Notes: generated by a model not told the origin, from the letters alone. Counted from the stretch's first letter, positions 54,401 to 63,012 are shown. The stretch: DNA of 64,000 nt from Cladocopium goreaui (GCA_947184155.2 CAMXCT020001417.1:71040-135039); one strand, 5' to 3'. Program-made: numbers and translations.

Positions 54401-57400
54401 TTCTACACTGGTAGTTGTCATGCGAATGTTGTTTGCTTGAATGAAGTTTGTAAATGGTTCGGAATTGAACTCGGTTCCCGGGTCAATGATCAGTTCACTT
54501 GGTGCTCCGGCCCACATGAGCCACGATTGTGCAAAACTGTCAATCGCTGCTTCGGATGCTCTCGAGGGCGCGATGTTTGCTACCTGGAAACTTGTGGACC
54601 AATCGACAAAGTGATAAACATGAAACCCCTGACCTCTTCCATTTGACCATGTAAAACCATCGGCACTGATGCGATCATTGAAAACAAGGTGATCCCGCAA
54701 CTTTCCAGGTGTTGCCCCTTTGGGACGACTCTGGGATTGGCACACCGAGCATCGCATTTCTAAAGCTGCACGAGCTACCTCAGGACGGAACCCCTGCTGG
54801 CGAATGATGCTGCTGAACTTTTCAGGGTGTGGGTGTCCCAAATTCTTATGGGCTCGGATAAGAGCTTGTTGTTCCCCTTTTGGCAAACTTCGGAAATGCG
54901 GCGTCTGTTGGTCTGATTTCAAGTCGGCTTCTTGGGATTCCGTCATATCACTGGTGGGATTGAGACTTGTGGGCCCTTCAGAGTTTGGTGCCTCAACCAC
55001 GGTGGGCACATCTGAATTACTTGGCGGCTGCTGTACATCTGTCCGAGATTCTGCTGCCACAGGTTCTCGAGGGAGATTGCAAGCAAAGACTGTTATATTC
55101 AATCGACACGAATGGCCAGGTCGAATCAGTTGACGCTTTGCTAAATCTTCCCAGGCTTCCCATTCTTCGTCAGCCTTCAAATCCCCTGAGGACCGTTCAA
55201 TGAAAATGCTACGTCGAAAAGGTGCTTCACCCTTCTGAAGTGGTTGGATTGGTGCAATCGTGCGGTCTGTTCCTCGACATGCCACAACCTGAATGATCCT
55301 TTTGTCTTGGATGAGTTCGGCTAACTCCTGAAGTATGCTAGGATCATTGATAACTATCTTACCAACCCTGGGAACTTCCTTCAGAATTTTGTCAAAAACA
55401 TCTTTCCATTTCTGTTGGGCATCCAGTGTGGTGGTCTTCCCAGTGATTTTGGTGCGTTTTCCCCATGGTATGTCTGCAATGGGCCGTGCTCGACTCTTAT
55501 TCAGTCTTGCTTGGAGCCCCATTTTGGGGCGTTTGGCATTTCGCTCCTGGGTCACCTCGGCACCTGCAAGTGTCCAAGACCAAAGCTCTTGCTCTTCCTG
55601 CCACCGGTATGGTGATTCTTTGGGACTTCGAACTTTGCATAAACACTTGGCGACCCTTCTTGCAAACTTTCTTGGATAGTTTTCGGAAAAGCTGGAACGA
55701 TTCATGGTTTTTCCATTGACGTGGCATGATCCCTCAATCTGTTGATGTTCATGTTTTCCCGAACATTTCAAACCGCACATGTCATGGAAAAGGCTCTTTG
55801 ACGACGTCATGATTGTAAGGGCTTTCCGCATATGCAACTTGGTGTCAGGATCGATCAAATCACCTGCCGTGCACAAGTCGATCTCCAGGGCAATCAAATG
55901 CTGACGGACCTCCTGTAAATATGGCAACCTCAACATTTGGGAGTTTTGTGGTTGTTCCCAATGAAAGTGGTTCCCCTGACTACGTTGATATCTCAGGAGT
56001 ACAATTCCCAAGGCAATTTGATCAAGGTGTTGTAACCGGCTTTGTTGAAGAGCATCCCATGATTGGATCGACCTACTTCCATTAAGATTTGACCAACCAC
56101 TCCATGGACCGCATTTTGGGCTAAACCATACATGCTTTGGGCGGTGCTTGATCAACACTTCAAATAACCGGTTGCGACCCTCTTCTGTTTGAAGATCCCC
56201 TTCAGCAAGGCCAAATCTGACGGCTCGATATCCCAGTTGCTGGCACTGATGGGTCAGTTGGCTTTGTGGTCCACAAAACACTTCTAAGACATCGATTCTG
56301 GAACCGGAACATTCAACCCTTCTTTGACAAGTTTCAAGTTCATGGGAAATGAGATCAACAAACTTTTGAAACTGTTTTCTTTCTACATTGGATTCATGTG
56401 TCAACTTTTCCGGGGATGTCCCTGACTCATCGATGTCTCCGGCATGGAGACCATAGGCCCAGCATGGGCAGGCATCTACTGAGATTCCACCTGGTGCTCC
56501 AAATGAGCAAGGATGCGGCTCAGAACAGCTTCCATTTGATCCACACGGTTCTCGAGGGGCTGCATGTTCTCCGTGAGTGCCACACTCTGGGCATCCATCT
56601 CGGCTTCCGGCAGAAACTCGAAGTGATCTTCTTCCTCCTCCATCTCGGGAATTGGAGTCTCCGCAGGCATTTGTGGCTTGCGGCAGGCCACCTTGGCCAT
56701 CATCTTGGGCTTCCGTTGGCTCATCTTCGGTCCGGCATGCTGTGGAATCCCTTCCCCCGTGAGTTCCGCTTGCTCGATCTTCAACTGAATGAAGTGGATC
56801 ACCTTCTGGTGATTCTCCTTGCCTGACTTCTCGTAATGGCTCACGAACCATCCGATCCAGTCCTGGTGACGATTCCACATCTCCAGATAGGTTTTGCCCC
56901 GATGGGCTTGTCTGAAGTCGATGGTCGACTCTTCGAGATCCTTCATGCTGAGGTGGTCGAAGTTGTACTTCTCGGGAGCACTGGGAATCTGGAGAGCTTT
57001 CAACCGATCGCTGAGGCTCATGGCGATCACGCTTGGGCACTTCGAAACTCTGGGCAAAACGGGTGTGCTTTGAGCTTCTGGGATCTGCCGGATGCAGCGC
57101 TTCTGTACAGTTCTTTTCACTTTCGATCATTTGGTCAAGGCTTTGATCATGGGCTTGGCATGAATTTGACTGGGTTATGTTAACTGGTGTGAACTTGTTG
57201 GCATCATTTGAAGTTATTTTGGTTAAATTATCACGTGGAGACCTGTTGCGTGAACTTTGGGATGGCATTGTCATGTTGTTGGCACACTGATCATGGATGG
57301 TTGACTCTGCAGCAGTCGATGCAACAGCGGCAGCAGGCTCTGTACACTCTTTTGGCATGGTTGATACCTGATGTGTCTCGGCTACCTGTGTGGACCCGGT

Positions 57401-59209
57401 CGCGTCCATCAGGTCATTGAGGTCCAAAAGAAACAAACCCTTCTCAGTGAGCTGAATTGGTATGGTCTTGGAGATCTTGGTAGCATGAATGACTTGCTGA
57501 CTTGTATCAATCACTGCACCAATCGCTCTCAAAAGGGTGTTTGACAAAAGGAAAGGAGTAGATCCGGGTACTACGGCCACCTTAAGCAACAGACCATGAA
57601 TTGGAATCACTAGGGCTTGTTCACTTTGTAAGACCCCTTGGTTACCAAACCGGAAAGTCAACTTACATGGACATCGGCGTACAGTTTGACGTGCTTCAGG
57701 ACTTAAACCCTTGAGTAACCCTGGCACAAGCTGACTTCCTATGACTGTTTTAGTGGCACCCAAATCGACTACTCCCAGGCTGCTGTGTGTTGCAAACAAG
57801 GTCATATGATCCTCACTCTCAGTGTCACCAAAGCTTCGATCTCTGGGCTCTTGGACGGACATGCGATTCGATCTCAGCTCATTCCTGATGCCGTGAAAAC
57901 GGTTGACTCGCATGCATGATTGTTGCCATGAAGACAGTGATCTTTTCAGCCTATCTTTGGAGGATTCATGATATGTTTCAACATGCGAACACGTAAAACA
58001 CATGCTATCATGAAATTGAGGCTCATCCATCGTGCTCTCCAATGTCGGCACTTGTAGGAACTCTAACGGCAGACTGTCTTGACCACCTTGAACCTGGACA
58101 AAGGACGTGGGAGCTTGAGGTCGGCTGGCACCGGATGCATCAGTTCTGTTGGGGCATTCGGCACGCCAGTGGCCGATCTTTCCGCAAAGCCTACATGCTG
58201 AGGTCAAAATCCTCTGCTGCAAAGACTTTCTGTTGGACTGATGTCCCTTTTGGAACTTTCCTTTGACCCCTTTGTAGGACCCCTTATGTTTCCCTTTAGA
58301 CAACGGCCAGAAACCACGGGACTTCACTTTGTCGCTGAGACGCTTTCGGGCCTCGGTATAGGCATTGAATGCCGAGGCAAGATCCTCATCCTGTTGGATG
58401 ACATCGGCTGCAGCATTTTCGAAGTCCGCTATGAGTATGGCGTCCTCGTCACCTTCCTGGAAAAGGGCCTCAACAAGGTCATCTTCACAAATTTCTTCAC
58501 TCGTCTCTGCATGCAGTGTGTTCGACATGTCCTCCTGGTCAGGACTGTCGGACATGATCATGGCAGCATCATACGTTTTCAGTCTGTTGGGCTTCTTTCC
58601 TGATGTCACCTCTTGGAAAAATCCAGCACCCAGCATACGGATCGCGGCTGCCACACGTTTCATGGTGAGTCTACCATCTTCACTGGCTTCACTGTCGATC
58701 ACAACTCGTTTCTTGTCTTCACCACTGAGGCCTGATCCACGCAACGTGATGTAAGCTTGCAAATCTTCCAGCTTGATCTCCTTGGTCATGAGCTCTTGCC
58801 AGGCAACATCAGCCCTGGCCAGGTAGCTATCATTGGTTTCGTCACTCTTTTGTGACAGGCGATACAAGGCTTTTTCTGCAGCTTCATACTTGCGTTCTAA
58901 CGGAATCTGACCCCATTGACCTCCAAGGAGTTCAATCAGGCGTTGAATTGATTTCTTGTCATTGTCGGTCAATTCGGTACTGTGCAGTTGCAGCTTCTGA
59001 AATGCAGTTCCTGTACATCCCAAAATGAGACGGGTGGCAAGTTCGGTCCACTTACCATCAGGCCACATGTTCATGAGCAGTTGCACCTTCTTGGTGTAAT
59101 CTACAATCTCATCTTTGGCAGGGTCAAAGGTCGGGACAAGGTTGGCTAGCTGGTTCGGAACTAGTGTTGAAGTTCCAGTCCCATCTGAGCCATCACTTGC
59201 TTCTGGCAT
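51485..59209 (-). CDS. Copia polyprotein Gag-Protease-MTase-like-Integrase-RT-RNaseH
   Basis: 2574 codons without a break, much longer than usual copia polyproteins (about 1300-1500). Residues 1-420: Gag with a CCHC knuckle C339-x2-C342-x4-H347-x4-C352. Protease at 481 (VDLGATKTVIG; DLGA rather than DSGA). 600-965: disordered, charged. 970-1195: C5-cytosine-methyltransferase-like domain with VLEVFCGP (974), SPKCGPWS (1030, candidate nucleophile C1033) and HWEQP (1083). Integrase: H1454-x4-H1459-x27-C1487-x2-C1490 and D1517, D1576-x35-E1612. RT: SFDIKAAFLQG (2094) and HVDD (2188). RNase H: D2344, E2397, D2457, D2506. The order PR-IN-RT-RH defines copia. All catalytic residues needed for transposition are present. 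The start at 59209 lies 49 nt after the LTR. Confidence 0.95.
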   Translation of the reverse strand: MPEASDGSDGTGTSTLVPNQLANLVPTFDPAKDEIVDYTKKVQLLMNMWPDGKWTELATRLILGCTGTAFQKLQLHSTELTDNDKKSIQRLIELLGGQWGQIPLERKYEAAEKALYRLSQKSDETNDSYLARADVAWQELMTKEIKLEDLQAYITLRGSGLSGEDKKRVVIDSEASEDGRLTMKRVAAAIRMLGAGFFQEVTSGKKPNRLKTYDAAMIMSDSPDQEDMSNTLHAETSEEICEDDLVEALFQEGDEDAILIADFENAAADVIQQDEDLASAFNAYTEARKRLSDKVKSRGFWPLSKGKHKGSYKGVKGKFQKGHQSNRKSLQQRILTSACRLCGKIGHWRAECPNRTDASGASRPQAPTSFVQVQGGQDSLPLEFLQVPTLESTMDEPQFHDSMCFTCSHVETYHESSKDRLKRSLSSWQQSCMRVNRFHGIRNELRSNRMSVQEPRDRSFGDTESEDHMTLFATHSSLGVVDLGATKTVIGSQLVPGLLKGLSPEARQTVRRCPCKLTFRFGNQGVLQSEQALVIPIHGLLLKVAVVPGSTPFLLSNTLLRAIGAVIDTSQQVIHATKISKTIPIQLTEKGLFLLDLNDLMDATGSTQVAETHQVSTMPKECTEPAAAVASTAAESTIHDQCANNMTMPSQSSRNRSPRDNLTKITSNDANKFTPVNITQSNSCQAHDQSLDQMIESEKNCTEALHPADPRSSKHTRFAQSFEVPKRDRHEPQRSVESSPDSQCSREVQLRPPQHEGSRRVDHRLQTSPSGQNLSGDVESSPGLDRMVREPLREVRQGESPEGDPLHSVEDRASGTHGGRDSTACRTEDEPTEAQDDGQGGLPQATNACGDSNSRDGGGRRSLRVSAGSRDGCPECGTHGEHAAPREPCGSNGSCSEPHPCSFGAPGGISVDACPCWAYGLHAGDIDESGTSPEKLTHESNVERKQFQKFVDLISHELETCQRRVECSGSRIDVLEVFCGPQSQLTHQCQQLGYRAVRFGLAEGDLQTEEGRNRLFEVLIKHRPKHVWFSPKCGPWSGWSNLNGSRSIQSWDALQQSRLQHLDQIALGIVLLRYQRSQGNHFHWEQPQNSQMLRLPYLQEVRQHLIALEIDLCTAGDLIDPDTKLHMRKALTIMTSSKSLFHDMCGLKCSGKHEHQQIEGSCHVNGKTMNRSSFSENYPRKFARRVAKCLCKVRSPKESPYRWQEEQELWSWTLAGAEVTQERNAKRPKMGLQARLNKSRARPIADIPWGKRTKITGKTTTLDAQQKWKDVFDKILKEVPRVGKIVINDPSILQELAELIQDKRIIQVVACRGTDRTIAPIQPLQKGEAPFRRSIFIERSSGDLKADEEWEAWEDLAKRQLIRPGHSCRLNITVFACNLPREPVAAESRTDVQQPPSNSDVPTVVEAPNSEGPTSLNPTSDMTESQEADLKSDQQTPHFRSLPKGEQQALIRAHKNLGHPHPEKFSSIIRQQGFRPEVARAALEMRCSVCQSQSRPKGATPGKLRDHLVFNDRISADGFTWSNGRGQGFHVYHFVDWSTSFQVANIAPSRASEAAIDSFAQSWLMWAGAPSELIIDPGTEFNSEPFTNFIQANNIRMTTTSVEAHFQNGKAEKHGDILQNMLTKYDKEHPINTYSDLKHGLWWCVQAKNAYSIRKGYAPEVLVLGKHTRLPGSVCSDELLPAHMLADAETAQGVQFRLQLARRESARRAFVQADNDAALRKAILRKSRGTPKHYAPGEWVIAWREGKGANPSQWVGPMKVVVHENAQTIWVTMASKLHRAAPEHIRPVSAMEARDIVIFPNEPSVSTIAQQIPRNRMPQSNNNPMLDMSLPDSTEVTPSPNNHNNTSNPNLSNNSHSNNPDDASEQQPDAEPGEASNNPSPTGSQHGTMPELDPVRDREQGEIAQNTPLPDETEDDDLICEGLHCIDQEPESFELHTNQAWRCEVLLTESDIQDWKREENPFECSFLATAAKRQRSEVKLSTLDQGEKAEFQRAKDQEIQNWLKTGTISKILRHQVPQDQILRCRWILTWKSIDDEEKEKLKLTKNVKAKARLVILGYLDPKIDEVPRDSPTLGRHSKMLLLQLIASKGWSLRSFDIKAAFLQGKNQKDRILAIEPVPEIIKMMGLSPQEICKLEKGAYGLVDAPFMWFQAILEELLGLGFQQSPFDPCLFILRDFDSGQPDGILGLHVDDGLCAGNERFLKVLDQLEKKYPFGSKRISQFTFTGIDMSQTTNGNIHLSQSKYVTAIDPIKISLDRRRQLEEKITEEERQQLRALIGSLQYASVHTRPDLSSRLSYLQSSINSATVETLIKANQTLHEAKKHHDVTIKIQNIPIPDVRFLAFSDASFASKGNPNSQTGTLIMATHKDIGHNTTCPVSPISWGSKKIQRVVTSTLAAETTSLGTVLDQLSWIRLCWAWMLDPKVPWKNPKQAFKDLPETYTTATLKAQQLPESFAATDCKSLFDLITKTATPSCAEFRTQLTARAIKDLIAEGVSLRWVHSGAQLADALTKIMETNFLRETLKWGHYKLHDELEVLKNRATARNRMRWLKGDSSDHTSGPCNDACFLESFDFLGV
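55640..56302 (-). other. DNA methyltransferase-like domain inside the polyprotein
   Basis: Residues about 970-1190. The three blocks correspond to C5-MTase motifs I (E/D-x-F-C-G), IV (P-x-C, catalytic Cys) and VI (E-x-P in place of ENV). Motifs IX-X and a target-recognition domain were not recognised, but FSENYPRKFARRVAKCL near 1174 resembles the terminal motif of phage-type enzymes. Retrotransposon-borne DNMTs are known from dinoflagellates. Whether this divergent one is active cannot be told. Confidence 0.7.
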
Positions 59210-59226
59210 GTCCTCCCCCCTGGATC

Positions 59227-59246
59227 CTCAGCGAGAGCTCGCTGAG
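59227..59246. repeat. Perfect hairpin in the element's leader
   Basis: CTCAGCGAG AG CTCGCTGAG: 9-bp arms, 2-nt loop, directly next to the primer-binding site. Confidence 0.8.
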
Positions 59247-59257
59247 CTCCGCTACCA
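59246..59257 (-). promoter_or_regulatory. Primer-binding site (initiator-Met tRNA type)
   Basis: Reads TGGTAGCGGAGC one base after the 5' LTR. This would pair with a tRNA ending GCTCCGCTACCA, consistent with an initiator-Met acceptor stem, the usual copia primer. Confidence 0.65.
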
Positions 59258-59258
59258 G

Positions 59259-59637
59259 TGTGATTGGCAACACTGGCAACGGATATCCTCCTCCCAATCC
59301 ACCACGGCGCTCTCAGATGGTTTTTCCCTTCCAGGCCACAAGTCTGATCACGGTGCAAGTCGGGGATCAACCCCGAGGCAACAAGAGTTATCCAAACTCA
59401 AGGCAACGGCTGGATGCAAAGTGCTCCTATGGATTTTTTTTGGGGGACCCCTGGTCCAAAGCAGTAAGTGCGGCCTCGCACAAAGCCTATGGCTAAAACA
59501 CACGGAAGCAAATGACCCTCCCTCACCTTACCCTATGGGCACTCCTGAGCCATGCATGTGCTATGGATGTGAACTCTGGTGATTGACCCTTTGATTGGAT
59601 TGTAAGACAAGAAGTGCAATGATGTTGAACATTCACA
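59259..59637 (-). repeat. 5' LTR of the copia element
   Basis: 379 bp, near-identical to the 3' LTR. It should carry the promoter on the - strand. No TATA box is assigned. Confidence 0.95.
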
Positions 59638-60156
59638 GTGGATATATATATATATATATGTGCATATACATATATATATGTGCATATATATATATATGTG
59701 GATATATATATATGTGGATATATATATATATGTGGATATATATATATATATGTGCATATATATATGTGGATATATATATATATATGTGCATATATATATA
59801 TGTGCATATATATATATATGTGGATATATATATGTGGATATATATATATATGTGCATATATATATATATATGTGGATATATATATATGTGGATATATATA
59901 TATTTGGATATATATATATATGTGAATATATATATATATATGTGGATATATATATGTGGATATATATATATATTTGGATATATATATATATGTGGATATA
60001 TATATATGTGGATATATATATATATGTGGATATATATATATGTGGATATATATATATGTGGATATATATATATGTGCATATATATATATATATGTGGATA
60101 TATATATATATATGTGGATATATATATATATGTGCATATATATATATATATGTGGA
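59638..60156. repeat. TA/TGTGSA minisatellite, right part
   Basis: About 520 bp of 12-18-bp units made of (TA)n plus TGTGGA or TGTGCA, in variable order. It yields spurious Tyr/Ile-rich ORFs in all frames. It ends in the assembly gap, so its true length is unknown. Confidence 0.95.
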
Positions 60157-60256
60157 NNNNNNNNNNNNNNNNNNNNNNNNNNNNNNNNNNNNNNNNNNNN
60201 NNNNNNNNNNNNNNNNNNNNNNNNNNNNNNNNNNNNNNNNNNNNNNNNNNNNNNNN
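60157..60256. other. Assembly gap (100 N)
   Basis: Exactly 100 N, a typical placeholder for a gap of unknown size inside the repeat. Confidence 0.99.
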
Positions 60257-60300
60257 ACAATAATATACAATAATATACAATAATATACAATAATATAATA
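60257..60300. repeat. 10-bp tandem repeat after the gap
   Basis: ACAATAATAT in four units, different from the minisatellite before the gap. Confidence 0.9.
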
Positions 60301-60374
60301 TAAATATATAGATATGATTGTGAGTTTGTCCAGCAATAGAATACACAAAAACATCCAGTTGCGTTTAATCACCC

Positions 60375-60588
60375 GATGATTCGATTGTCATTTGGGATAC
60401 GGTATCCCTGGATTATGCGAAAAAGTCGACAGCAAGTCGTGAGCTGCTGAGGAAGAGGCTGCCAAATGGGAGCAAAAAGAAGGAGTCTGAGGCATTGGAA
60501 CCTTTAGGGCCCGAATCGGGCCTTCCGAGTGTGTCCTTCGAAAAATTCTGGAAAGGACTTGGTCGGAGAAAAGAACATGGCAAAAGCA
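60375..60588 (+). CDS. Exon of an unidentified gene (gene 5)
   Basis: Open + frame: DDSIVIWDTVSLDYAKKST, ASRELLRKRLPNGSKKKESE, ALEPLGPESGLPSVSFEKFW, then KGLGRRKEHGKS, ending AGCAG/GTTAATG (phase 2). Basic, probably partly disordered. A longer - strand ORF (60388-60801) overlaps but is less protein-like. The 5' border was not found. Confidence 0.45.
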
Positions 60589-60663
60589 GGTTAATGGTCC
60601 AGAAATAATCTGAAAAGATAGAAATTGTTGGAGACTTTGAGTCCGCAATAAGTTTTTGTGCAG

Positions 60664-60962
60664 GGTGAGGGTTGCATCACCAGGCATTGCTTCCCAGCTC
60701 ATTGCTTCCCAGCTCAAAGGAGTCCTATCCCCACCTAATTTTGGCCTGGTATGCAATCCTGAACCCCTTTTTCGGCTTTGAAGCCCAGCTGAAAGCTGCA
60801 AACCTTATTTTCCATCCGGTCTCCCTGGGAGATGCAGACACAATCCCTCCAATCCGTGCAAAACAGAACTTGAAAAAGGACGTCATCGGATTGTCAAATT
60901 TGGGAACCTCTAAATTCTTTGCTTTTTGCAGAAGATCCAGTTTGGGTTCGGCAGGAGAGCAG
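60664..60962 (+). CDS. Exon(s) of gene 5, frame partly unresolved
   Basis: Two readings from 60664 on. Phase-compatible with the previous exon: VRVASPGIASQLIASQLKGV, then a stop unless a 44-bp intron follows. A single frame from 60684: KESYPHLILAWYAILNPFFG, FEAQLKAANLIFHPVSLGDA, DTIPPIRAKQNLKKDVIGLS, to GAGCAG/GTCTAAG. A 15-bp direct repeat ATTGCTTCCCAGCTC sits near 60685-60715. Confidence 0.4.
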
Positions 60963-61110
60963 GTCTAAGCTTCCAGCAGTCCAAGGTGCTGGCTGCATTT
61001 CAGCTGCTGATGGTGTTGCTGCTTTGGAGGCAGGACTGGATAATTCCTTGGAGCAATGTCAATGGCTGTCCCAACTCTTGGCTTCATTTTTCCTGAATAT
61101 TTTCGAATAG
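60932..61110 (+). CDS. Exon of gene 5, alternative frame
   Basis: After GCTTTTTGCAG: EDPVWVRQESRSKLPAVQGA, GCISAADGVAALEAGLDNSL, EQCQWLSQLLASFFLNIFE and a stop. It overlaps the previous entry, so one of the two frames is wrong there or splicing is alternative. Confidence 0.4.
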
Positions 61111-61374
61111 CAATTTTGCAATATTTTGACATCCATGTTGAGACAGATCATGACAGATCCAAGTCCCCCTTGGGAAGAAGCGCCCTTGGAACTTGGCGAA
61201 ATCCAGGTGGCGCAACCGTGATGAGACCAGTCAGGGCCCTCAGTGTTGGACCATCTGATGCGACTGGATGTGGTAAAACCCAAAGCATACCTCAAGGACT
61301 TGCTGGAAATGGATGGTGTTCACAGCATGCACAATTTCGGATTGGGCTTCCGAAATATGCTTCATCGAACTTGA
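61111..61374 (+). CDS. Exon(s) of gene 5 or a neighbour
   Basis: TSMLRQIMTDPSPPWEEAPL, ELGEIQ up to CAG/GTGGCG. Then, in the same frame after two stops, VLDHLMRLDVVKPKAYLKDL, LEMDGVHSMHNFGLGFRNML, HRT, TGA. The only gap between them would be a 24-bp intron, so two exons with another arrangement, or a broken gene, are possible. Confidence 0.4.
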
Positions 61375-62128
61375 TGTTTCATGTTTTTTTTTTTTAATCA
61401 GTGATAGACTGTGGAAAGCAGCCGATGTTTCCTGCTTGCACCGCCATACAGAAGCAAAGTCAGGTCTCATGTGATATCATGTGATCAGGATGATTTTCAC
61501 AGCGGAAGGGATGATTTTCAGTGGCCTTGGGAATGGCTTAGCGCTGAGTGGCTTCGGCGGTCTGTCTAACATATCACTTAACACCCATTTCTCCGACGTT
61601 AATAGTTTGACTCTTTATTTGGCATATCTGTACTGTATATATATAATCATGTAGTATTGTATAGTTGATATTATTAATATTATAGTCATAGTTATAGTTG
61701 ATATTAATATAAGTATTATAGTTACTATAGTTGATCTATGTTGATCTTATTTCATGTTGTTTCAAACACTTTTCTCATTTTTTGACGTCGGTGACGCCAA
61801 ATTCATGCCATCAGGTGTCGACAAATTACCTGCCAGGTGCGAGTCCCACTTTGCGCCGTGGGAAGAGACATTTTTATCAATCGCAAGAGTGGGAATTCAT
61901 AGTCCTATATGAATGACATTAGTATGTGTACTAATATATATATATGTGTGTATATATATACATATATATATATATTACGTTTTGGATGAATACTTGGGAT
62001 GTTAGTAATGACACTACAATTAAAAAGCGCTCCAAAAAAGCCCAAAAAAGGCACACGGACCAAACACCCCAAAATGGTTCTGCACTTAAGAAGCAACTCA
62101 TCCCATGATCTTCCCATGATGAAGTTGC
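61375..62128. other. Stretch without a firm gene
   Basis: TATAGTTGATATTAATATTATAG-type repeats at 61655-61735, TA microsatellite 61930-61975. At 62010-62125 a Lys-rich + frame (APKKPKKGTRTKHPKMVL) is open. Confidence 0.4.
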
Positions 62129-62257
62129 ATGGCACTGTCCGAGAGCTCCATCCGTGGGAGGCTATCAGACTTAGAGTCCTGTGTGCCTGATGGGCCGCCT
62201 GAAGTTAGCCCTACAGTTTCTGGGCGGCAAAGAGTGAAGCCACCAAAAGGGCTATAG
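62129..62257 (+). CDS. Small ORF, unknown
   Basis: ATG to TAG, 42 residues: MALSESSIRGRLSDLESCVP, DGPPEVSPTVSGRQRVKPPK, GL. Could be a first coding exon reading into an intron. Alternative frame upstream is open across its start. Confidence 0.3.
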   Translation: MALSESSIRGRLSDLESCVPDGPPEVSPTVSGRQRVKPPKGL

Positions 62258-62502
62258 AACCCACCGCGGGTTGGGTGGGTACCAACAAAATCGGCATATG
62301 AATATAATATATATATAATACAATATAATAAAATATAATATAATAAAATATAATATAATATACTATAATATAATATTAATATAATATGATAGAATAAAAT
62401 ATAGTATAATATAATATAATAATATATAATATATAATAATATATATATATATACATATATATATTATAAAATGTAAATCACATAATATTAAACGTGTACA
62501 GT
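62258..62502. repeat. AATAT-rich microsatellite region
   Basis: (TATAATATAA)-type repeats fill 62300-62470. Confidence 0.85.
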
Positions 62503-62578
62503 ATGGGCCAAAACTATGTATTCCTCAAATTCTTACCAGATTTGGTTGCTCAAATCAGTCCTTGTGGTGGCGGTCTTG
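62503..62578 (+). CDS. First coding exon of an unidentified gene (gene 6)
   Basis: ATG, then MGQNYVFLKFLPDLVAQISP, CGGGL, ending CTT G/GTGTGAG (phase 1). It joins in phase to the next exon through GGC. Confidence 0.45.
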
Positions 62579-62693
62579 GTGTGAGTATGGAGTCTCACTG
62601 AAGATGTTTGGCTGCTTCCTACATGTGAAGGACCCTCAACCAGATGATTTTTCAATTGCTAAAAAAGACACTTGGTGCCTCTTCATCCTCTAG

Positions 62694-62806
62694 GCCACTG
62701 GGATCCATACCAGCTTTCCCTGCCTAATTCACGAGAATTTTCCCAGTTTCGCGCGTGGCGCTCGGAGTATGAGGCTGCCCAAAAAATTAGAAATGGTTCC
62801 ACATTT
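62694..62806 (+). CDS. Exon of gene 6
   Basis: After CATCCTCTAG: GHWDPYQLSLPNSREFSQFR, AWRSEYEAAQKIRNGSTF. The donor is unclear (GTTCCA, or GA before GAAGAAAAC), and a TA repeat follows. Confidence 0.5.
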
Positions 62807-62819
62807 TTGGAAGAAAACA

Positions 62820-62905
62820 AACACACACACACATATACATATATATATATAATATAATATAATATAATATAATATAATATAATATAATATATAATAATAT
62901 ACACC
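62820..62905. repeat. CA then TAATA microsatellite
   Basis: (AC) run, then TATAATATAATA repeats. Confidence 0.9.
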
Positions 62906-63012
62906 TAGAATAGGGTTACATATATTTGTATATATCATATATTATACAGACATCACCACTACACCATTGTTGCTTACGTTACATCACCACTGATGCTGGT
63001 TGCAACACTTAG

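Larger units (their letters stand above)
51111..59637 (-). mobile_element. Complete Ty1/copia LTR retrotransposon
   Basis: 8527 bp. Both LTRs are 379 bp, TG..CA, with only two mismatches seen (near 51149 and 51173 against 59297 and 59321). The flanking 6 bp GTGGAT is present on both sides (51105-51110 and 59638-59643). It encodes one uninterrupted Gag-PR-MTase-IN-RT-RH polyprotein. All this points to a recent, possibly active insertion into the minisatellite. Orientation is opposite to all the called exons nearby. Confidence 0.97.

Noticed and set aside
53158-59582. Many + strand ORFs over the retrotransposon
   Set aside because: Shadows of the 2574-codon - strand frame and the LTRs.
59523-60372. 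Long Tyr/Ile-rich ORFs on both strands
   Set aside because: They translate the TA/TGTGSA minisatellite and cross the N gap; no coding value.
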